From NCBI RefSeq assembly GCF_024213195.1, contig NZ_JANAVF010000015.1:163154-227153 (forward strand): 64,000 bases of DNA. Reading direction: 5' to 3'. Below are positions 58,395-64,000 of this stretch, one piece after another. The stretch comes from Streptomyces sp. TBY4 (GTDB lineage Bacteria > Actinomycetota > Actinomycetes > Streptomycetales > Streptomycetaceae). The notes under the pieces are model-generated. The model had not been told where the DNA came from. It was given only the letters and a program-made list of their open reading frames with translations, and searched no databases. Within the stretch, counting starts at the first letter, position 1; each line of letters begins with the position of its first letter. A program made the position numbers and the translations under genes.

Positions 58395-59732
58395 ATGACG
58401 AGCGGCGCGCAGAACGAGAAGCAGTCACTGGTCGGGGAGGAGTACGAGGTCGAGGTCGGCCCCGTCGCGCACGGCGGGCACTGCATCGCCCGGACCGCCG
58501 AGGGCCGCGTCCTCTTCGTCCGGCACACCCTCCCCGGCGAGAAGGTCATCGCCCGCGTCACGGAGGGGGACACCGACTCCCGGTTCCTGCGCGCCGACGC
58601 CACCACCGTCCTCGACCCCTCCAAGGACCGGGTCGAGGCCCCCTGCCCGTACGCCGGCCCCGGCAAGTGCGGCGGCTGCGACTGGCAGCACGCCAAGCCG
58701 GGCGCCCAGCGCCGGCTCAAGGGCGAGGTCGTCGCCGAACAGCTGCTGCGGCTCGCCGGGCTCACCCCGGAGCAGGCCGGCTGGGACGGTACGGTCATGC
58801 CCGCCGAGGGCGACAAGGTGCCCGCCGGGCAGGTCCCGCAGTGGCGCACCCGCGTGCAGTTCGCGATCGACGAGGACGGCGTCGTGGGCCTGCGCAAGCA
58901 CCGCTCGCACGAGATCCAGCCCGTCGACCACTGCATGATCGCGGCCCCCGGTGTCTCGGAACTCGGCATCGAGCAGCAGGACTGGCCCCAGATGGAGACC
59001 GTCGAGGCGATCGCCGCCTCTGGCTCGAACGACCGCCAGGTCGTCCTCACCCCGCGCCCCGGCGGCCGTCTCCCCCTCGTCGAGCTCGACAAGCCGGTCT
59101 CGGTCCTGCGCGTCGAGGAGAAGGACGGCGGAGTCCATCGCGTCCACGGCCGCCCCTTCGTGCGCGAGCGCGCGGACGGCCGTACGTACCGCGTCGGCAT
59201 GGGCGGCTTCTGGCAGGTCCACCCCCAGGCCGCCGACACCCTGATCAAGGCCGTCATGCAGGGCCTGATGCCGCGCAAGGGCGAGATGGCCCTCGACCTC
59301 TACTGCGGCGTCGGCATCTTCGCGGGCGCCCTCGCGGAACGCCTCGGCGACACCGGCGCCGTCCTCGGCATCGAGTCCACGAAGCGCGCGGTCGAGGACG
59401 CCCGGCACAACCTGGCCGACTTCCCCCGCGTCCGCATCGAGCAGGGCAAGGTCGAGCAGACCCTCGCGAAGACCGGCATCACGGAGTGCGACCTGGTCGT
59501 CCTGGACCCGCCCCGCGCGGGCGCCGGCAAGCAGACGGTCCGCCAGGTCGCCGCCCTCACCCCGCGCCGCATCGCCTACGTGGCCTGCGACCCGGCGGCC
59601 CTCGCCCGCGACCTGGGCTACTTCAAGGAATCGGGCTACAAGGTCCGCACCCTGCGCGCCTTCGACCTCTTCCCGATGACGCACCACGTGGAGTGCGTGG
59701 CGATCCTTGAACCGGTCGCTAAGAGCTCCTGA
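58395..59732 (+). CDS. TRAM-domain RNA uracil-C5 methyltransferase (RlmD/RumA/TrmA family)
   Basis: The 445-residue enzyme has a TRAM domain (about 14-70: EVEVGPVAHGGHCIAR...FVRHTLPGEKVIARV), an iron-sulfur motif CPYAGPGKCGGCDW, a SAM-binding core with LDLYCGVGIF, the VVLDPPRAG loop and nucleophile Cys in YVACDPAALARDL near residue 398, then a conserved MTHHVECVAILE end. It methylates uracil C5 in 23S rRNA or tRNA; the exact base cannot be chosen. In S. coelicolor the homologous gene is, from memory, on the far side of the red cluster. GAG-rich leader CTCCTTGGAG precedes the ATG. Confidence 0.93.
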   Translation: MTSGAQNEKQSLVGEEYEVEVGPVAHGGHCIARTAEGRVLFVRHTLPGEKVIARVTEGDTDSRFLRADATTVLDPSKDRVEAPCPYAGPGKCGGCDWQHAKPGAQRRLKGEVVAEQLLRLAGLTPEQAGWDGTVMPAEGDKVPAGQVPQWRTRVQFAIDEDGVVGLRKHRSHEIQPVDHCMIAAPGVSELGIEQQDWPQMETVEAIAASGSNDRQVVLTPRPGGRLPLVELDKPVSVLRVEEKDGGVHRVHGRPFVRERADGRTYRVGMGGFWQVHPQAADTLIKAVMQGLMPRKGEMALDLYCGVGIFAGALAERLGDTGAVLGIESTKRAVEDARHNLADFPRVRIEQGKVEQTLAKTGITECDLVVLDPPRAGAGKQTVRQVAALTPRRIAYVACDPAALARDLGYFKESGYKVRTLRAFDLFPMTHHVECVAILEPVAKSS

Positions 59733-59787
59733 CCTGCAGGTTTGTCGATGCGCATTATGTGCGTTGTGGGCGTTACGGGCGATATCT

Positions 59788-59827
59788 TGACGCTGATCTG
59801 ACGCTCGTGACGCTGATCTGACGCTCG
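59788..59827. repeat. 20-bp perfect tandem duplication
   Basis: TGACGCTGATCTGACGCTCG occurs twice head to tail (59788-59807, 59808-59827). Each unit has TGACGCT twice, making four copies at 11-bp and 9-bp spacing. It follows the methyltransferase and precedes the accessory region. Confidence 0.95.
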
Positions 59828-60025
59828 CCCAGCCTGTTTCCCGATGATCCGTCAGCTCTGTGGAGTCGTCGCCTGGATCAGGCTGGGCGCTCCGTCGGGG
59901 CGCCCGCGCCGCCGCCGAGGGCGGCTTTCCATATGCGGTGGAGGCGCCGACCGCAAGTCCTGGCGGCGCGAAGTCGGAGCCGTTCAGCGGTCACGCACTG
60001 TAGCGTGCGGGAGCTGGCGGGAGGC

Positions 60026-60283
60026 ATGAGCGACCCCCTGAGCGACGACGAGAAGACCGACCTGGACGGCGCCCTCAAAGCCGTCCACCGGGCCGAGCAG
60101 GCTCTCGCGCGGGCGCAGGCGCATCTCAACCGCACGGTGGGTCGTATCGGCTCCGCCGACCGCTACGGGCAGAAAGCTGCGGTAGGCCGCCGCGTCGGCT
60201 GGTCCCGCCAGCACGTCACCACCCTTGCCAACGCCTACCGTGCGGGCGAACTTGACCAGGAGGAGAGGGCCGAAGCCGCATGA
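60026..60283 (+). CDS. 85-residue HTH-like small protein of an accessory cassette
   Basis: ATG at 60026 follows GGGAGG. The protein (MSDPLSDDEKTDLDGALKAVHRAEQALARAQAHL) has a long amphipathic helix (RAEQALARAQAHLNRTVGRIGSADRYGQ) and then a HTH-like end: AAVGRRVGWSRQHVTTLANAYRAGELD, which has the look of a Xre/MerR-type recognition helix. It overlaps the next start by ATGA. Similar small genes with a DUF6247-like partner and a RelE-like gene occur in Streptomyces accessory islands (my recollection). Probable DNA-binding regulator or antitoxin component. Confidence 0.65.
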   Translation: MSDPLSDDEKTDLDGALKAVHRAEQALARAQAHLNRTVGRIGSADRYGQKAAVGRRVGWSRQHVTTLANAYRAGELDQEERAEAA

Positions 60284-60638
60284 GCGCCGAGCCCCAGCCG
60301 TCCGCTGTCCGCCACCGCCCGTCCAGCCCGAGGCGATCCGCGCCGCCCTCGCCCAGGTAGCCCCGCAGCTGCTCGCCGACTTCGACCGCGACCGCGCGGC
60401 CAGCACTGTCCGCGCCGAAGTTTCCGTCATTCCCCTCCGCACCTTCACGGAGGTGTGGGCCGTTGAGGTGGCCATTGCCCGACACCCGGAGACCGCCGAC
60501 CGACTCCACGTGCTTGAGGCCCGCGCCGCCGAGGTCACCGATCTCGGCGAGGCCCGGGACATCGCCGCCGAGATCAGCCGCATCCGCAACGCCGCCGCCG
60601 AGGCCGGCCTCCGTACTGCCGGCGAGGCCGCCAGGTGA
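60280..60638 (+). pseudogene. frameshifted DUF6247-like gene (putative antitoxin)
   Basis: An ATG at 60280 overlaps the upstream stop as ATGA and follows GAGAGGG, but this frame ends after 26 codons at a TAG. The family-like sequence lies in the +1-shifted frame from about 60330: QPEAIRAALAQVAPQLLADFDRD, then VIPLRTFTEVWAVEVAIARHPETADR and AEVTDLGEARDIAAEISRIRNAAAEAG, ending at 60638. That frame has no convincing own start (only GTG 60240 and TTG 60252 inside the previous gene). I therefore read one gene with a shift near 60320. A sequencing error or a programmed shift are alternatives. Confidence 0.55.
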
Positions 60639-60913
60639 CCGACGACCGTTGGGCGTGGGAGTACGCCTTCCATGCCGAGGCCGAGGTGGGCTACCCGAAA
60701 GTTGTGCGCGATGAAGTGAAGGCCGTCGCCGACCAGATCGTCGAGCTGGCCAACCTCGGCATCGACCCGTCCGAACTCGGCGACCCCACCCCCGGTACGG
60801 CTCGCCGTCACATGCTCCCCTCCGGCGGATGGTTCGAGACCCAGGCACTCCCGCGGATGAGGCCGCGCATCCTGGCCGTAGTCCTGGTCGTACCGCTGCC
60901 GCACCTGCTCTGA
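60635..60913 (+). CDS. RelE-like (toxin-like) small protein
   Basis: GTG at 60635 overlaps the previous stop (GTGA) and gives 92 residues: VTDDRWAWEYAFHAEAEVGYPKVVRDEVKAVADQIVELANLGIDPSELGDPTPG... and GTARRHMLPSGGWFETQALPRMRPRILAVVLVVPLPHLL. The order helix-rich region, then strands with GGWFETQAL and ILAVVLVV, looks like the RelE/ParE fold common in Streptomyces toxin-like genes. Active residues are not identifiable. It may form a toxin-antitoxin unit with the preceding gene(s), which now looks disrupted. Confidence 0.55.
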   Translation: MTDDRWAWEYAFHAEAEVGYPKVVRDEVKAVADQIVELANLGIDPSELGDPTPGTARRHMLPSGGWFETQALPRMRPRILAVVLVVPLPHLL

Positions 60914-61291
60914 CACGAGGAGATCCCGATCCAGGGGTCTGCCCGGATGAGCCGGAGAGCGCGTACTTGGACGGGCTTGGTCAGGACCAGCGGTTGGGGT
61001 TCGCCTGCATGGCCGGGCCACGGTGAGCGGGCGGGCGAGCTGGGAGGAGACAGGGGCCGGTTCGAAGGCTGCAAGGCGCCAGGCGAGGATGTCCACGATC
61101 CTGATCTCGTACCCGCCGCGGCACCAGTCCCATGCAGCTTCTTCACCTTCGGGATCCTTGGCCCGGGCCCCGGGCGACCTCCAGGCTGAATGAACACCCG
61201 GCCTGCACCACGCCACGACGTGCACACGCCCCGCAGGACGCAGCTGAAGAAGCGGCGAGCGAAGAGATCGGCTACCCCGCAGCCGCGCTGC
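60914..61291. other. 378-bp intergenic stretch, no gene supported
   Basis: Frames on both strands give compositionally biased sequence without family patterns, and no ribosome-binding site plus start fits. It may be decayed coding sequence at the edge of the accessory region. Confidence 0.4.
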
Positions 61292-62638
61292 TCAGCAATG
61301 GATCAAGCCAGTGGGGGCCGGGGGCTCTTCCGGGTGTGTTTTGGGGAAGAGGGTGGGAGGGAGGTCGGTGGGGGGGTGGGGGGTGAGGGAGGAGAGGGGA
61401 GAGGTGGGGGTGGTGAGGGAGCGGTGGATGGTGAGGGTGAGGGTGCGGAGGATTTGGGTGGCTGTGGTGGGGGGGATGAGGTCGGGGTCGGTGCGGAGTT
61501 CGATTTCCATGCGGTCGCGGGCGTTGATGCGGATGTAGAAGGGGTGGCCGGCGTGGCGGGCTGGGGGGGACCAGCGGAGGGTTGCTTCTTCGTCGGACCA
61601 GGTGTCGGTCGGGGGTGGCGAGGAAGGGGCGTCGACCAGGTAGTTGAACCAGGCGTCGTGGGCGAAGCCGGTGCCCGTGGTGAGTTCGGAGGCGCGGTCC
61701 ACGTCGTAGCAGCCGTGTCGGTAGGCCATCATCGCGCGGAGGTTGGTGCGCTTGAGGTAGGTGGCGATTGGGGTGTCGGGGTCGGGCTCGCAGACCAGTG
61801 GGGCCAGTTGGTTCATGGTGCTGACGAGGGGACGCCAGCGTGGCTCGAAGCGGTTGGCGGACATCAGGCTCAGCATGACGCGCGGCCGGTCCAGGGCGTG
61901 GCCGAGTGCCACTGCGGTCGCCGCTGCCAGCACGCTCTGGGCCGAGACCTTGTGGACTTCCGCCGCCTGGGCGACCAGGGCGCCCAGCCGGCCCGACGTC
62001 AGGGTCGCCTGAATGCGTCGTTCGCTCGTGCGGGGCGGAGAGGCAGGGAGGTTGTGGAGGGGGCCCTTCTCCAGGAGGTTCACCCAGTACTTTTCGAAGC
62101 CCTTACGGCGGGACGCCCATGACTCCGACCGCTGGGCCAGGGCCAGTTCACGGGCGGTCGGGGCGGGGTCGAGCTCCGTCGACGGGTCCGCGACCAGTGC
62201 GCGGAACTGGGTCTCCAGCTCCTGGACCGACCACAGGTCCACGGCCATGTGCGACAAGGAGAGGGACAGGTACTGCGGTGCCCCGTCGCGCAGGACCAGC
62301 GCACTGCGCCAGCCCACGTCGTCCGTCACGGGGAACGCCGAGCCGAGCAGGCTGCGCGTGTTCTGGTCGGGGTCCACGGGACCGTCCTCGACCAGCTCGA
62401 TCCGGGGCTCGGCGGCTTCCAGGATGCGCTGCACCGGCTGGCCGTCCACGACGTGGTACGTCGTCCTCAGCGATTCGTGACGTTCCGCCAGCTTCCGCAG
62501 GGCGCCGAGCGCCGCGTCGGTCCCGATGCCCCGGATGTCCCAGGTGGCCGGGACGTTGACCTCCATCAACCGCTCAGGGGTGAACGTCTCCATCGACCGC
62601 CACGTCGAGAGCTGCCCGAAAGTGAGCGGGGCGTCCAC
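61292..62638 (-). CDS. free-standing NRPS condensation-domain protein
   Basis: GTG at 62638 (VDAPLTFGQLSTWRSMETFT) with AAGGAG upstream gives 448 residues, about one C-domain. Visible motifs: PLTFGQLSTW (C1-like), AERHESLRTTY (C2), SHMAVDLWS at 129-137 in the place of HHxxxDGW, and RLGALVAQAAEVHKVSAQSVLAAA, LMSANRFEPRW. The second His (H130), the usual catalytic base, and D134 remain; the first His is Ser and Gly is Leu. It may catalyse acyl transfer or amide/ester formation on a carrier-bound or free substrate, like PapA- or starter-type C proteins. There is no A or T domain. Divergent from the PKS; preceded by a 7-codon ORF. The C-terminal 45 residues are Pro/Thr-rich (SLTTPTSPLSSLTPHPPTD) and come from the G-rich tract. 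Confidence 0.83.
   Translation of the reverse strand: MDAPLTFGQLSTWRSMETFTPERLMEVNVPATWDIRGIGTDAALGALRKLAERHESLRTTYHVVDGQPVQRILEAAEPRIELVEDGPVDPDQNTRSLLGSAFPVTDDVGWRSALVLRDGAPQYLSLSLSHMAVDLWSVQELETQFRALVADPSTELDPAPTARELALAQRSESWASRRKGFEKYWVNLLEKGPLHNLPASPPRTSERRIQATLTSGRLGALVAQAAEVHKVSAQSVLAAATAVALGHALDRPRVMLSLMSANRFEPRWRPLVSTMNQLAPLVCEPDPDTPIATYLKRTNLRAMMAYRHGCYDVDRASELTTGTGFAHDAWFNYLVDAPSSPPPTDTWSDEEATLRWSPPARHAGHPFYIRINARDRMEIELRTDPDLIPPTTATQILRTLTLTIHRSLTTPTSPLSSLTPHPPTDLPPTLFPKTHPEEPPAPTGLIHC
61343..61475 (+). repeat. G-rich, G-quadruplex-capable tract inside the C-domain gene
   Basis: The + strand carries many runs of three or more G with short loops. For example GGGG-AAGA-GGG-T-GGG-A-GGG at 61343-61361 is a perfect four-tract motif, followed by further G6-G7 runs near 61370-61385. 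It is the antisense of the C-domain gene's 3' end, which becomes a pyrimidine-rich sense strand and encodes a Pro/Thr-rich tail. Confidence 0.8.
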
Positions 62639-62665
62639 GATGTCTCCTTCGCTGGTTTTCGTCGA

Positions 62666-62703
62666 CCGCGCCCGGACGACGTTTGTGCGTCCACCGGGCG
62701 CGG
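62666..62703 (-). terminator. hairpin between the 7-codon ORF and the C-domain gene
   Basis: CCGCGCCCGG pairs with CCGGGCGCGG (10 bp, perfect), with an inner GACG/CGTC stem around a 6-nt loop. It begins 28 nt after the mini-ORF stop. Attenuator or partial terminator. Confidence 0.7.
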
Positions 62704-62730
62704 CAATGACACGAAAGTCCGAGCCGTTCC

Positions 62731-62754
62731 TTAGGTGCAGACGACCTTGCTCAT
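62731..62754 (-). CDS. candidate 7-codon ORF (MSKVVCT)
   Basis: On the minus strand AGGAGG (62768-62763) stands exactly eight bases before ATG (62754), which is followed by AGC AAG GTC GTC TGC ACC and TAA (62733-62731). This is one of the best Shine-Dalgarno/start pairs in the window, placed upstream of the condensation-domain gene and followed by a strong hairpin. Possible roles: a leader peptide for attenuation (Val/Cys/Thr codons), a translation-coupling element, or a minimal RiPP-type precursor. There is no protein evidence. Chance is possible but the spacing, strength and position argue against it. Confidence 0.5.
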   Translation of the reverse strand: MSKVVCT

Positions 62755-63080
62755 GCTTGACACCTCCTTCCTGTCTTCAGTGAAGTGAGGTGGTGCTCGA
62801 CTATTACGTGGTAAGACCTAATCAACGGCCATTGGCCGGTCAACCGTCCCCTGCTGGCAACTTGTTGCCGTCCCTTGCTGGCCAGCGGAGACAGGCCCGT
62901 TCGCCCTTGACGCTGCCGGTCCCAGTGCGGAGGCTTTCCTTCAGTGTGGTCATGTTACCGAAGGCTCGTCGGGCAGGGGGGCGCTGAATTCGTGCTCTGC
63001 GTGTTCGGAGGCTTCTGGCCCACTGATCGCGATCCTGAAGAATCGATCTCAATAGTCAGTAATACGGCGGGAATTCGGCG
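62755..63080. promoter_or_regulatory. divergent promoter region of the C-domain and PKS genes
   Basis: On the minus side TTGACC (near 62843) is followed after 17 bp by TAGGTC, a candidate promoter for the mini-ORF/C-domain transcript. A palindrome CGGCCA-T-TGGCCG (about 62826-62838) overlaps it. A near-perfect 14-bp direct repeat CGTCCCYTGCTGGC starts at 62845 and 62869, flanking a perfect palindrome GGCAAC-TT-GTTGCC (62856-62869). This combination looks like a pathway-specific regulator site. The regulator is not in the window. Confidence 0.55.

Positions 63081-64000
<920 letters not shown>

Noticed and set aside
59733..60025. tRNA-type attachment site at the island border
   Set aside because: No cloverleaf or tRNA 3' end, and no integrase gene in the window.
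60808..61227. Minus-strand ORF of 139 codons (and an overlapping 413-codon frame)
   Set aside because: Compositionally biased, no ribosome-binding site and no recognisable family; treated as non-coding.

Overview
This is a GC-rich Streptomyces-type chromosome segment. Gene density is high, most start codons are GTG or ATG, and the neighbouring genes include SepH, CutRS, a DUF4193 protein, a coproporphyrin-type ferrochelatase and an actinobacterial dUTPase. I found no rRNA, tRNA, insertion sequence, transposase or CRISPR array.

Layout. (1) 1-5.6 kb looks like the edge of an aromatic-polyketide-type biosynthetic cluster. It holds an F420/flavin oxidoreductase cut by the window edge, an SDR, a SnoaL-like protein, an MBL-fold protein, a SARP activator and a divergent acyl-CoA-dehydrogenase-like hydroxylase. 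SARP-box-like 11-bp repeats lie between the SARP and the hydroxylase. (2) 5.6-23.5 kb is a mosaic of secreted and regulatory genes: a Ddn-hemerythrin fusion, beta-propeller proteins, a subtilisin with three P-domains, an HbpS-like haem-binding protein beside a histidine kinase that has no response-regulator gene, a TetR/DHA2-efflux pair, a Tat-secreted L-amino-acid oxidase and a CASTOR/POLLUX-like channel. (3) 23.6-29.4 kb is a three-gene operon of secreted DUF11-repeat proteins. (4) 29.5-34 kb holds an ArsR/MFS pair, a possible mgtC remnant and one protein that joins a Ser/Thr kinase to an MFS transporter. (5) 34-59.7 kb is housekeeping: rhodanese, sepH, ferrochelatase, inositol monophosphatase, cutRS, dut, kdpDE, OB-fold and DUF3159 proteins, paired TrkA proteins, a KimA-type potassium permease and a tRNA/rRNA uracil-C5 methyltransferase. 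From memory this order matches the region around SCO5854-SCO5876 and SCO5901 of S. coelicolor, where the prodigiosin (red) cluster occupies the gap. (6) 59.7 kb to the end is accessory: a decayed toxin-antitoxin-like cassette, then a new cluster with a free-standing condensation-domain protein and a modular type I PKS that runs off the window.

How genes work together. kdpDE, the two TrkA proteins and the KimA-like permease form a potassium/osmotic module without kdpFABC. CutRS lies beside a conserved small protein. TetR/MFS and ArsR/MFS are likely regulator-efflux pairs with inverted-repeat operators between or near them. The observations I rank highest are the kinase-MFS fusion, a 7-codon ORF (MSKVVCT) with an ideal ribosome-binding site and a following hairpin directly upstream of the condensation-domain gene, an MBL gene whose 5' end is a tandem array of Shine-Dalgarno-plus-ATG units, and four 19-bp repeats each carrying the palindrome GGCGTACGCC.
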